This document shows, one piece after another, positions 11,850 to 23,105 of a DNA stretch of 64,000 bases. The notes beneath the pieces are model-generated. The model had not been told where the DNA came from. It saw only the letters and a program-made list of their open reading frames with translations, and made no database searches. The position numbers and the translations under genes were made by a program. Position 1 is the first letter of the stretch, and each line of letters begins with the position of its first letter. Source of the DNA: Microdochium bolleyi (Eukaryota > Ascomycota > Sordariomycetes > Xylariales > Microdochiaceae); assembly GCA_001566295.1 (NCBI GenBank), contig KQ964248.1, positions 1,240,001-1,304,000 on the forward strand, in the 5' to 3' direction.

Positions 11850-12476
11850 TCATGCATTAGTCGACGGATCCAGAACATCGAAAGCTGACTCTCCGTCACC
11901 GCCTCCCTTCCGTTGCCCTCCAGAGGATGTCGTGGTGCCGCCCTGACCGCCAAGTTTGAACTTGGCCTCGGCGAGCCTGCCAGGGTCGGCCTTGGTGCCC
12001 AATTCGGAGAAGCTGGCGTTCTTGTTCTTATCCTCGGAGCGGATAGAGTCGTCCTCCTTGATGTTGGTACCATGTGGGCCCTCGTGAGGGTCGCGGTTGG
12101 TGCCGAGGACGTTGTTGACATACGTCGGCGCCGGGTCTGCGTGGCTCTCGCCCAGGTTCTTAAATCCGCTCTTGTTACCGGCACCGCTGTCTTTGCTGCT
12201 GTTGCCGCGGTGGCTGTCACTGGCACTCCCTAGTCCACCGCCTTGGCGGGAAGAAGAGCCTGATTCATGTTTTCCTTTAGACGAAGAGGTGGAAGTCTCC
12301 TTGGTCCAGTGCGACGTTTGCTCCTCAGAGATGTCGTTGGCCTCCTTGAAGGCCTGGGACTCCGCGGCGAGCGAGCCAGAGAGCTTTCCGTGACCTTCTT
12401 CGGTCACTGGAGCATCAGCTCCAAGGTCGACCTTCTGACCGTGGGTCGGGTTGCTGCTTCTGGTGGTGGGCGCCAT
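11850..12476 (-). CDS. Hydrophilic, disordered hypothetical protein (LEA/SMP-like)
   Basis: A single uninterrupted frame of 208 residues starts MAPTTRSSNPTHGQKVD at 12476. An in-frame ATG at 12563 would add 29 residues, but the inner start has a conventional fungal beginning. The protein is rich in Gly, Ser, Lys, Asp, Glu and His with almost no hydrophobic core and no Cys, so it is predicted to be disordered. The segment VTEEGHGKLSGSLAAESQAF resembles the repeat seen in seed-maturation/LEA-type proteins, and the whole looks like a stress hydrophilin. Residues 76-111 are a low-complexity Ser/Gly/Lys tract. Function is inferred from composition only. It converges on the phytase gene with 187 bp between the stop codons. 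Confidence 0.65.
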   Translation of the reverse strand: MAPTTRSSNPTHGQKVDLGADAPVTEEGHGKLSGSLAAESQAFKEANDISEEQTSHWTKETSTSSSKGKHESGSSSRQGGGLGSASDSHRGNSSKDSGAGNKSGFKNLGESHADPAPTYVNNVLGTNRDPHEGPHGTNIKEDDSIRSEDKNKNASFSELGTKADPGRLAEAKFKLGGQGGTTTSSGGQRKGGGDGESAFDVLDPSTNA

Positions 12477-13534
12477 TCTCGTAGTTGCGAAACGATACAG
12501 TTGGTGTTGGGAGGGAGGAATCTCGTGCGACCGGATATAGGTGGGAGATGTTTTAAAATGCAATACTAGTGTTTGCCTCGCGCCTAAAAGTGGTGTCTAC
12601 GCCTGGGTTTATGTATTCGTTCCACTCGCACCTTTCAGCCAAGCTCAGATTGTCTCAAGGCCGTCACAGGGCGCCGGATAAACTCAATAAAGTCAATCAG
12701 CAAGGCCTACGTAGAGAGCTCATGGCTGCGTTATCGTCACAGGATCGGCCAGCTCCCCGCACTCACGGCGGCGCCTGCGGTAAACCTGTATGGCTAACGA
12801 AAGAGCTACCTCATTGTGCAGTAGTTTGCTCCTTCTCCTTACGTTTGGTAGCCGACCTGATGACATCATGGCCACCGCCTCGCAGGTGGAACTGGGAAAG
12901 GTCTTGTTCTATCCCAAGCGGAATGAATGGGGCACCATGCTTCCAGAATGACCTGCTGGCCCGTCAGAGATCGCTGCCCTCGGTATCTTGACAACACAGA
13001 GCCGAGTGGTCAGAGTTGTATTGCCAAGGGACGGGAAGATCATGATGACAAGAGTTGTGACCCACCAGCCCAAGTCCACTGATGGAGATCCAGCAGCTCG
13101 GGGCCGTGTGGGGGAGGTGCTTACTTGACAAATTCCATATGCTGAAGCTGCATTAATCTTTGCTAGCACGGCATAGCACATCTTTCTTATGCAGGACCCA
13201 CGTCAGCTCGGTCCTCTCACCAATGACATCGGTGCAAAAGGTCAGGCATCAGGTCGCGGGGCAGCCGCCGGGGAGAAGTGCTTGTCTCCGGTGCATGTGC
13301 TGTGCGCAGCCAGAGCTGCAGGTCCGGTCCCGGGGCGGCACCGATTCAAAAAATAAATGACTACCAGACAGCTCCGTCTGTACACAGCACACCGACGTCG
13401 CTCCCTCAATTGCTCCGAGCCGACCTGAACCTGCTGCTCGTCTTTCGAGCTCCTTACCCATCCCTCCAAGTGTTCTCTGATCTGACGATTGAACCTCTCA
13501 CATCATCCACGATAAGCATTGGCAGTGTCCCGCC
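12477..13534. other. 1.06-kb intergenic region between hydrophilin and ILV3
   Basis: It separates two divergently transcribed genes and must carry both promoters. I looked for a TGACTC-type general amino acid control element upstream of ILV3 and did not see one. No gene, tRNA or repeat is supported. Confidence 0.5.
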
Positions 13535-15452
13535 ATGGCTCTCTGTAGTCTTCTCCGGGCGAGAGCCCCCGCAGCCCTTGCCCGCTCGGCTGCCGGTTAC
13601 CAGGCGTATGTCTCTTTCCACATGTTGGCATTGCAGTCACGAATACCGTCCTCATCCTACAGACGCAAGTTTCAACAACTGACCATCCGCTGTTCTGCTG
13701 CAATGTAGTCGCCTCTTCACCTCCACGACCGCCGCCCGCCATGCCTCGAGCTCAGACGTATCCGACCTCAACAAGGTCTCGCGCCACATTACCCAGCCAA
13801 AGGCCCAGGGTGCTTCGCAGGCCATGCTTTACGCCACTGGTCTCAACGACGCCGACCTCGCCAAGCCCCAGGTCGGCATCTCCTCTGTCTGGTGGGAGGG
13901 CAACCCGTGCAACATGCACCTGCTCGACCTCTCCAAAATCGTCAAGGACTCGGTCGCTCGCGCCGGCCTCATCCCTTACCGCTTCAACACTATTGGTGTC
14001 TCGGATGGAATCTCCATGGGCACTACCGGCATGCGCTACTCCCTTCAGAGTCGTGAGATCATTGCTGACAGCATCGAGACCGTCATGGAGGGCCAGTGGT
14101 ACGATGCCAACATCTCCCTGCCCGGCTGCGACAAGAACATGCCCGGCGTCCTGATCGCTCAGGCCCGTGTGAACCGCCCTAGCATTATGATCTACGGTGG
14201 AACCATCCAGCCTGGCTGCACAAAGGCTGGCGAGTCCATCGACATTGTCAGCGCCTTCCAGGCCTATGGTCAGTACATCTCGGGCGAGATTACCGAGGAG
14301 CAGCGCTACGACATCATCCGCAACGCTTGCCCTGGAGGAGGCGCCTGCGGTGGTATGTATACTGCCAACACCATGGCCACCGCCATTGAGACCCTTGGTA
14401 TGACCCTGCCTGGAAGCAGCAGTGGCCCAGCCGAGCACCCCGCCAAGAAGCAGGAGTGTGAGAACGTGGGTGAGGCCATCAAGAACCTCCTGAAGGAGGA
14501 CATCCGTCCCAGTGACATCCTGACCAGGCAGGCGTTTGAGAATGCCATGATTGTCGTAAACATTCTCGGTGGCAGCACGAACGCTGTCCTCCACCTGATC
14601 GCCATGGCCGACGCCATCGGCATCAAGCTCACTGTCGATGATTTCCAGGCTGTTTCGGACCGTACTCCCCTTCTGGCCGACCTGAAGCCCTCTGGCAAGT
14701 ACGTCATGGCCGACATCCACAAGCTGGGCGGCACTCCTGCCCTGCTCAAGTTCTTGCTGCAGGAGGGCGTGCTCGATGGTTCCGGCATCACCGCCACCGG
14801 CAAGACGATGAAGCAGAACGCCGAGGAGGCGCCCTCTTTCCCCTCAGATCAAAAGGTCATCCGGCCCTTCTCGGACCCCCTCAAGTCTACCGGTCACATC
14901 CAGATCCTTCGCGGCGATCTCGCACCTGGTGGCGCGGTTGGCAAAATTACCGGCAAGGAGGGTCTCGTCTTCGAGGGCAAAGCTCGCTGCTTTGACAAGG
15001 AGGACGACTTCATCCAGGCTCTGGAGCGTGGTGAGATCAAGAAGGGCGAAAAGACGGTCGTCATCATCCGGTACGAGGGTCCCAAGGGTGGCCCCGGCAT
15101 GCCCGAGATGCTCAAGCCCTCCTCGGCCATCATGGGGGCGGGTCTGGGCAAGGACGTCGCCCTGCTTACCGATGGCCGGTTCTCTGGCGGCAGCCACGGC
15201 TTCCTAATTGGTCACATCACCCCCGAGGCCCGTGTTGGTGGCCCGATCGGTCTTGTCCAGGATGGCGACATCATCACTGTCGACGCCGAGAAGCGTGTGA
15301 TCGACACAAACGTCAGCACCGAGGAGATGGAGAAGAGGAGGAAGGCCTGGTCCCCTCCACCGGCCAGGCTTTCGCGGGGCACCTTGACCAAGTACGCCAC
15401 TCTGGTCAGCGATGCCAGCTCAGGCTGTGTCACGACCAACACAACCTTGTAA
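13535..15452 (+). CDS. ILV3: Dihydroxy-acid dehydratase, mitochondrial
   Basis: Two exons, 13535-13605 and 13709-15452, give 604 residues. The enzyme dehydrates 2,3-dihydroxy-isovalerate and 2,3-dihydroxy-3-methylvalerate to the 2-keto acids in valine, isoleucine and leucine synthesis, in mitochondria. A presequence (MALCSLLRARAPAALARSAA...RLFTSTTAARHASS) is split by the 103-bp intron, which joins Q-A-RLF in phase. The three iron-sulfur ligand cysteines are visible: C91 (NPCNMH), C164 (GCDKNMPG) and C237 (GGACGGMYTANTM), spaced exactly 73 and 73 as in the family. The C-terminus shows SGGSHGFLIGHITPEA and the terminal GTLTKYATLVSDASSGCV. Codon use is strongly C-ended, in keeping with high expression. 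It is convergent with the acyltransferase gene downstream. Confidence 0.97.
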
Positions 15453-16110
15453 GCTGCCAGGCCGTTGGGGCCGAGAGTCTTGATGTAACTGTGTTGTTGA
15501 TTGCGGGTATATTTGTAATACGGGCTTGATTTCTGTCCGCATGGTCCATCGATATGAGATCGATCACATTTGGCGTTCGATATGATACAACCGGGTTATG
15601 TTTATGTTGAGGATGTGGGACGCGAGGGGTCGTCCAAGTCCTACGAATAGCAAAAGTTCAAACATTCCGTTGCGTCCTATGACATGGGCTATCAGTTGAA
15701 GAATGCTGCCAATCCGCCATCGTCATATCGTGTTAGAAGTTGGCTATTTTGACTTCGGAGTGTGAACCGCCCCCCGGTTGCCCAGGTGGAGCAAGTGTCG
15801 ACCGAACGACGCAACAACGTCAATCAAGCTGAGAACATGATATCCTGACACAGCCCACGTGGCTTCGGCCTCGGCCTCGCCCTGCATATTATGGACCCGA
15901 CGACGTCGGCTTATCCACATTGTCCTCCTCCAACGTTCCATAGCCCATCTGCTCATTCTGGAAGTGCAGTGGCGATGGGTATCTTGTATTGAAATGCCAA
16001 ATTTTACACTAATAATTTGCTGGCACCGAGGAGCTGACCTACGGGTTGTCCAGGCAGACACAATCTGAAGGTACTTCCAAATCATGGTGGTTCTTTGTTC
16101 CTCTTCTCTT
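15453..16110. other. Convergent 3' intergenic region, ILV3 / LOA1-type gene
   Basis: 658 bp between the two stop codons. I see no gene and no clear repeat; it holds the 3' UTRs of both neighbours. Confidence 0.5.
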
Positions 16111-17137
16111 TCACCTCGACTTCTTAGTCCAAGCCTCCACGAACGAGACTTTATCACGCAACGTCAAACCGACCCGCTTGTTTCTTGCGAGGCGAGCGAG
16201 GGTCTCGGCGACATGGTCGATAACACGCTTCTCTTCAGGGGTTAGATCCCTGGACTCTCCGTCCACACCTTTCTCCATAGCACCATTGACAAGACCATTC
16301 ACAGCAGCGGCTGTATTGGTGCTTCCCTCGGCGATTCTCACGCGGATGCCGTGTGTTGGGCGGCTCAGAAGGTTCCAGAGGAAAGCACCATACGCACCGG
16401 GCACCGGCGTAGTGACGTCCGGGGGCGTATAGCGTAGACTGACAGGGAACAGCTTAGCATCGGCCGGGGCGGAGAGCAGCGATGGAGAAAGCGGCAGTAT
16501 TCCCTTTCCATTGGTTGTGCTCATCTCGGGGAAGACGCAAACGACTCGGTCGGGATTCTGCTCGACGAGAGCCCTCAGCGTGGTGAGGCCGCTAGGCGTA
16601 GGAGGCTCGAGGACTGGGCCCTGGAGCGCGAGCATGACGGCACGCCACAGGCTTATGCGTTGAACTTTTTGGGTGTCTGGATAAGAGATGGTGAAGATCG
16701 GGTCGAAGATGGCGGCTAGATAGATGGCATCGATGGGCGAGGTGAACTGAGAAGCGATGATGGAGCGCGGGTGCGGGAAGCGGGAAGGCGGCTGCTGCGA
16801 GAGAGAGCCGCGCTTGACATTGTCGAGCTGAAGATCTACCCACCAGACGCCTGGGATGGCGAGCAGGCCCCAGAGCAGCAGCTTACGCGCCGCAAGCGGG
16901 AGAGGTAGGTGGACGAGGATAAGGAAGTAGAGCGCGACGCAAGTGAGGAAGAGCGGCAAACGGAAAATGAAGACGGCGGCGCGCACGAAATTGTAGACGG
17001 ATGAGGTCGGCGTCGTGGTGGGGATGAAGGGCGATATGCCAGAGCCTGGGTTGCCACAGGTCAGATGATGCGAGGGGAAGTATGCGACAGTCGAAGATTT
17101 ACGAACCGCGATCACGGAACTGGCTGTACTTTTCCAT
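16111..17137 (-). CDS. LOA1: LOA1/VPS66-type lysophosphatidic acid acyltransferase
   Basis: Exon 1 is only 31 nt (17137-17107) and reads MEKYSQFRDR-G. A 61-bp intron with a GTTCGT donor and CCCAG acceptor leads into exon 2 (17045-16111), restoring RDRGSGISPFIPT. Total 321 residues. The longer open frame starting at 17307 reads through the intron and is not the natural start. The protein has an N-terminal membrane region (VYNFVRAAVFIFRLPLFLTC...LYFLILVHLPL). It carries PlsC-like motifs: a degenerate first box in ASQFTSPIDAIYLAAIF, with Gln/Phe where acyltransferases usually have the HX4D histidine, and CVFPEMSTTNGKGIL for the substrate-binding box. The yeast homologue acylates lysophosphatidic acid in the ER and lipid droplets and affects vacuolar sorting. 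Conserved ascomycete protein; catalytic status from sequence is uncertain. Confidence 0.85.
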
Positions 17138-18087
17138 GGTGAGAAGCGTCGGCTACCTGCCGGGCTAGACGAAGCGAGTGTGCCGTGGCGGCTGAAGTTG
17201 AGCGTCGTGGGAGGATGCGAGCGCAGAGCGGAAAAGTGAAAAGGTGTCCAGTGATGACGATGCTTGGCGCCTGGTGAACAGTGGTGGGGTCTTGCGTGGA
17301 GGTGCATCTACCTGAGGAGGATACCAATGGAAGGTACCTACTTTAGGTAGGTGTCAAATGGCTCGAGCAAAATACCGGGTCGTCTGCACTTCTGGTTTCA
17401 GCAGCAGGAAATAGGGTATGAGAGATGCCTGCAGTCGTACAACTTGTCACGGGGGACGCACGCTGAGTTTGATTGATCACTCTCGAGGCCGGATAGGTTT
17501 AAGAAGCTGCGAGTAAAGATGGAGCTTATGGGTGTCCATGGGTTGAAACTCTTCAGAAGATGCATGGAAGCGAATGGACTCTCTGACATGTGATGGCTGG
17601 ACAGGCAAGCTGTCCAGGTGCTCCGAATTATGCGTGCACAAGTGGGCATTGGTACTTTGCACAAATCACTTCTCGTTGCCCGGCCGACATCAACCTTCTG
17701 GGTGTGGTGCTCCATGCAGCGCACCCCTGGTTGTTTATTCCCATCTCCACTTATGTGTCAACAGGTATCTTCGCCGCGCTCGGTCTACCGTACCTTAGAG
17801 GAACTGTGTCGACGAGGAGGTCCACTGCTCACAGATAATAGCCGACTACATACGCGTACCCTCAGGCTTCACGTTGGACCTGTCAACCCCATCCTAGGCC
17901 ATTCTGCATTCTCCTGCCACCGCATTCGATGTCTCAACCGTGATATCCGGCCTCGCCCATCGCCAACTACAACCACGCCACACCCTCGACGCACAACTCT
18001 TGCGTTTCGTCGACCACTCTTGCATCTGCTGCGACGACCTGCCGCTGTTCTGCGCTGCCCGCGCCTTACCACCCCACCCTTGCGATC
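17138..18087. other. Divergent intergenic region upstream of kinesin gene
   Basis: 950 bp containing the promoters of the acyltransferase (-) and kinesin (+). The 188-codon ORF at 17618-18184 overlaps the true kinesin start in another frame and lacks domain features. No other element recognised. Confidence 0.5.
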
Positions 18088-21000
18088 ATGGATTCCGATG
18101 GCGTGGTACGTGATGGCTAACTTCCAAGATGCATCCGCGAATCCAAGACGCGAGATCATGCCAACTGCTGCTACAGCGGACTGACCCAGAGGTGTCACAT
18201 CTACAGACAATGCGCCCGACTGGGCTTCGCCAGCCTCGGCCGATATCTCGGCACCAGTTCTCCGCCTCAACATCGAACGTAACATCAGCCCTCCACGAGA
18301 TTTCCGACTCGCAATCGAATGCACGCTCTCAAATTGCACAACCGGCTCTTGGGTCGAAACGCGTGCTGCAGCCAGGTACAGCTTCTCCTTCCAAAAGACA
18401 GGCTGAGATCTTTAGGCTGACCATTCAACGCGGACACCAGTCGTCCAACCGGAAGCGAAGCGTCAGACGCTGGCTGACCGAGCAGGCTATCCTGGCCGAC
18501 CGCCTACTTCTTCTGTTCAAGGTTCCCGCTCAGTGAAGGGCATCGCTCTTAAGGATGTGGTAAGCCAGTACTGAATAAACACACACACCCATATCGCATA
18601 TACTGACGTAGGGGCTTCCACTCAAAGGCGAAGACTAGCAGTGGCCTAGGCTCATACTCTAACCTGCCAGCATCTCGTGCCATGCCTACCACAAGCTACT
18701 CTTCAAGCACTAGCATTTACGGCGCCAGCTCCGGTCGCCCTCCATCCCGATCACAGCATGCCCGGTCTCGGTCGAACACGAAAACTATACAGCTGGCTCC
18801 GGCCTCACGCCCAGTTACCTCGATGGGTAATCGCGAACGAGAAGAGCCTACCGGCCCCCATGGTATGCCACCACTTCACCAAACCTCTACTTCTAAAGCC
18901 AATCTCTACACGCATTCTATGCGACGTAACCACTCTACAGAAGAAAGTACAAGCGCGCCCGACCACGAGGAGAGTCTTCTGTGCATTCAGCTATCATCAG
19001 CTAGCTTGGGCAGCAGGAGACAATCTTTAGGTCAGAGTCAAGTGACTTCAGAAGGGAGCAGTACGCTCTCGCCTCCACTGTATGCTTCTCCCACTGCATT
19101 GCCTACTCCTTCTGCACGGTCATCCATACAGAAGCAGCAGACAGTGTTGCCCGGACTAGCTGGCCCAGCGCTATTGCAAGAGGCCTGCCCGAAGTCGCAG
19201 CCAGCCAAGAGCGCGGAGCTGCGCTTGCGTGGTGACCAAGGCAGCCAAGCGGCGCCTATGACACCTCACCGCAAAAGATGCCACAAAACATGGAGCAATT
19301 TAGAGAGTAGTCTCAGATCGCACACGCCATATGGGCCTCCATCATCACCGATCAAGGCACCTTTCCTTACAAAAAATTCTAACACAACTGGGTATTCAGC
19401 AACAGATATCGACGAGAGACTAGGCAAATTCGACAGTGATCTCGCGAAGATGAAGGAGTTCATGGACTCGTCGGCGGTGAACACCGACAGACTTGTTGAG
19501 GAACTGGATGCGGCTAAACGCAGAGGTACGTGTCCTTGGGCATCAGACTGCGTGTAGGGGCACCCCTATGAGCATGAAGCTGACTGTATTGTAGCCGGAC
19601 AACTTGAAGCCAAGAAGGTCGAGTTGCAGGACGACTTAGATGAGGCGCGGCGAGGGTTCAAGAATGCCAGTCGCGAGGTTCAATTTCTCACCGACGATGT
19701 TGAGAAGATGAAGCAGAAACACCAGGACGAGTGCGACCATATGCGCCGCAGATTTGATCGAGAACTGGAGGAACAGCAAAGGCAACTAGCCATCGAGCAG
19801 GAGAAACACAACGACCTATTGCGACAATTTGAGGAGAAGTGTGGTCGCGACGCAGAAGCCCAGAAGGAACAACTTGAGAAAGAGATATTGGAGCAAAGAG
19901 CTCGGGTTACTTCTCTCCGCCATGAGAAAGACCTCGAGGTTCAAAAACTCAACTTCCACGTGCAGGAGCGCGAGTTGCAGCTGAGAAAGGCTGAGGATGA
20001 CCTGGGCAAAGCTAGAGATCAGGTCGATGATCACGAACGCTCGATCGCAAGGCTGACTGCTAAGATAGAGCAGCTCGAAGAAAACGCCAAGAGCCTTCAG
20101 GAAACATACGGATCGAGCGAGAACCGTAAAGACCACCAAATCTCTGACCTGAGTCGGCAGTTGCAAGAGCTCACACGACGCGCTGAGGCTGCTGAACGCG
20201 CGGCCGAGGAGGAGAAGAAAGCCGCGAAGAGGCTGATCGAGGCCTCGAACGAGGACTTTGAGCGAATGACGGCACAGGTCAAAGCGAAGCTCCTCCGCGA
20301 GGAGGAGAAGCGCCACAAGCTATTCGAGCAAGTTCAAGATTTGAAGGGCAATATCCGCGTCATGTGCCGCATCCGACCCGCTGGAGCGTCCCCGGACCTT
20401 CTCGACTTTGACTACTTCGAGAGCGAATACGATGAGGACAAGTACGGCGGACTCGTTGTCCCGACAGAGCGGGAAAATGCACTCGAGGAAGGGAAGAAGG
20501 TGCTTGGCAAGTCGCAGCCATTCAACTTCGAGCGCATCTTTGATCCAAGCTGCACCAACCAGGATGTATTCGACGAGATTAGTCAACTCGTCCAATCGGT
20601 TATGGACGGCAAGAAGGTTTGCATATTCTGCTACGGCCAGACAGGCTCTGGCAAGACGTACACGATGAGCAACCAGAATTCTGGCCCAGATGGATCGTCC
20701 GACCAGGGCATAATCCCGAGAGCGAAGCAGATGATCTTCGACGAAGTCACAAGGATGAGAGATCTTGGCTGGGAGTATTCTCTCGAGGGTAGCTACCTCG
20801 AGGTGTACAAGAACAAACTTTATGATCTCGTGGCACCACGCAGTGCAGAGCCGAGGCCACTGCAGATCATCCGGACTTCGGACGAGCTTGAAATCAGGGA
20901 TCACGAGTTCGTCGGGCTTGAGTCGGAGGACGACTTGGACTACCTTGTCCAACAAGCGGAGACGAATCGACACACGGCAGAAACGAACATGAATCGCGCT

Positions 21001-21508
21001 TCATCTCGGTCACACTCCGTTCTCGTCATCAAGGTCCACGGACGCAAGACGATGCCGGACGGCAAGATCAAGGTCCGCGAGGGCACCCTCAACCTCATCG
21101 ACCTGGCAGGCTCGGAAAGCATCGGGCGTTCTGGTGCCACGGGCGACGTGGCCGAGGAAGGCAGACAAATCAACATGTCATTGACACATTTGGGCACGGT
21201 GCTCAAAAAGTTGGGCGAGGGTGTCAAGAAGGAGTCGGTTGACTTCAGCAGTTTCACCTTGACACAGCTTCTCAAGCCCTCATTGGGAGAAAAGTGTCGG
21301 ACTCTGATGTTCTGCATGGTCAGCCCCTTGAAGGATAACGCCAAGGAGACCATCAACAGTCTCAAGTTTGCCGAAAATGTAAGAATCTACCCACCGGGAG
21401 GCCAGCCACTGTGTGCCAACACACATTCACTAACCATTATTTGTGCAGGCTCAAAAAGTCAAGCAGGCAGGCGGAACTAAAGGCAGTGGCGGCAAGAGGC
21501 TAAGGTAG
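18088..21508 (+). CDS. Kinesin-14, C-terminal motor (Kar3/KlpA type)
   Basis: Six exons fit one frame of 1023 residues: 18088-18105, 18207-18375, 18441-18567, 18612-19525, 19595-21378, 21449-21508. Joins give MDSDGV-TMRPTGL, KRVLQP-V-VQPEAKRQ, AKRR-A-GQLEAKK and KFAEN-AQKVKQ. The third intron is the weak point: a strong GTAAGC donor at 18560 leads to a stop, so I use GTACTG at 18568, leaving a short 44-bp intron. Residues 1-400 are a Ser/Pro-rich basic tail. About 412-660 form a long coiled coil. The motor begins at GNIRVMCRIRP (G661), with P-loop GQTGSGKT (757-764), switch I NRASSRSHS and switch II DLAGSE. The C-terminal motor position and GN neck junction mean minus-end-directed movement, acting in spindle assembly and nuclear fusion. 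Confidence 0.9.
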
Positions 21509-22041
21509 TGACGATGATTTGGGCGTGCGTCCAGGCAAAGGTAGCGACGGTTGGGCGAGACTGGTTTGGGTTGTTGTTTGGAGTTGGTATATGGATATAG
21601 CATGACCACTGCACGATTTCCATACTGTAGGCGTTCTAGTCTCTCTTGTTTATAGAGATGATGGGGGTTTGAAAACTTTGGCGTATATCGACACCAAGAG
21701 GCTACGGCCAGGTACCAGCAATCCCGATTTCGGAAGGGAGGAATGGAGACAACAGATTCTGTCTGCTTGCGAAATGCTGTTCCTCATAGCTGTGCAAAGC
21801 ATTTCGAGAGTCCTTGTGCTCTGGAAACACGAAGGAGGCACCTTAACCAAGGGCCAAAGGTGGCACTGATAAGACACGAATGTCAGCTGATCGGCGTGCT
21901 TGTTGGCTGCCCAGGAGGTGTGGTTGCTGTGGACCAGATCAGCTGCCCTCTTGGGGGAGCTCGGACCCCGAGGCCGGCCTCAACCCCAACCACTTGCAAG
22001 TTGGGCCGGCCAGCGCCTCTTCGCGCATCACAACACACACC
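21509..22041. other. Intergenic region, kinesin-14 to RNase T2
   Basis: 533 bp with kinesin 3' UTR and RNase promoter. No supported gene. The leader ends in an AC-rich run (CAACACACACC) directly before the ATG. Confidence 0.5.
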
Positions 22042-23105
22042 ATGGCGCCATCACTCCGCTCGATCCTGTCCTACGCGGGCAACCTTGTTTCGCAGATTCC
22101 CCTGGGCCTCATTGGTCCTGTATCGAGCGGCGATGGCCATGTCCCGGCGGTGCACGACATCGAAAACACGGCCAGCGTGAGCTCCACAGGGGCAATGACG
22201 TCGCCCTACACGCCGATGACAGGTGCGCCGTCGTGTCCGATTGACGGCCCTACGAGCTGCCACAATTCCACCGCAGCCGACTCGTGCTGCTTCGTCTACC
22301 CCGGAGGCAGGCTGCTGCTCACCCAGTTCTGGGACCAGAAGCTGCACGTCGGCGGTGCCGAGGAGGATTGGACCGTGCATGGTCTTTGGTGAGTTGTAGC
22401 ATCACCGTCATGCAGAGTGGGAATTCGGGACTAACGTGCGACGACAACCAGGCCCGACCTGTGTGATGGCTCCTACGACCAATTCTGCGGCATGGCGCCT
22501 CAGTTCAACAACATCACGTCCACTCTGGAGCAGCACGGTCAAGGTGAACTCGTCGAGTGGATGCACAGATACTGGGTCGCCAACTAGTGAGTCCTTGACC
22601 TTTTACATGATCTTTATCATGTTGCCTGATGACAGCAAGAGCACCACTGACACTGCGTGTTTGCGACTCATTCAGCGGCAGCAACGACCACCTCTGGGCG
22701 CACGAGTACAACAAGCACGCCACGTGCATCAACACACTCGCGCCGAGCTGCTACGGTGAAGGGTACACGGCCGGTGTCGAGGTCGTCGACTACTTTGCCC
22801 GCGCGGCGGCGCTGTTCCGCATGCTCGATACGTACCGGGCCCTCGAGCGTGTTGATATTGTGCCGGACTACAAAAAGACGTACGCGCTGGCAGACCTGCA
22901 GTCAACGCTGGAGGAGTTCAGCGGCGGGCGGGTTATCCTGCGGTGCACGGGCAGGCACCACAACGTGCTCCACGAGGCGTGGTATGTCTACTTTGTCAAG
23001 GGAAGCCTGCAAAGCGGCGAGTTTGTGCCGGCCAAGGACAGCTTCAAGGGTGACCACGGCAACTGTGCCGCGCAGGTCAGGTATCTCCCGAAACGCAAGA
23101 GGTGA
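22042..23105 (+). CDS. RNase T2 family endoribonuclease
   Basis: Three exons (22042-22388, 22452-22586, 22676-23105) give 303 residues. Joins restore HGL-W-PDLCDG and VAN-Y-GSNDHLWAHEY. Both conserved active-site blocks are intact: CAS I WTVHGLWPD with H113, and CAS II HEYNKHATC with H170, E171, K174 and H175. Paired cysteines (SCPIDGPTSC...SCCFVY, DLCDG, QFC, TC) match the T2 disulfide pattern. The N-terminus (MAPSLRSILSYAGNLVSQIP) is only weakly hydrophobic, so secretion is likely from family knowledge but not proven by the signal sequence. T2 RNases cleave single-stranded RNA via 2',3'-cyclic phosphates and work in nutrient scavenging or vacuolar RNA turnover. The start is in a CACCATGG context. 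Confidence 0.93.

Noticed and set aside
16111..17307. 398-residue uninterrupted version of the LOA1-type protein
   Set aside because: It translates an intron and lacks the conserved MEKYSQFRDRG start; the spliced model is better.
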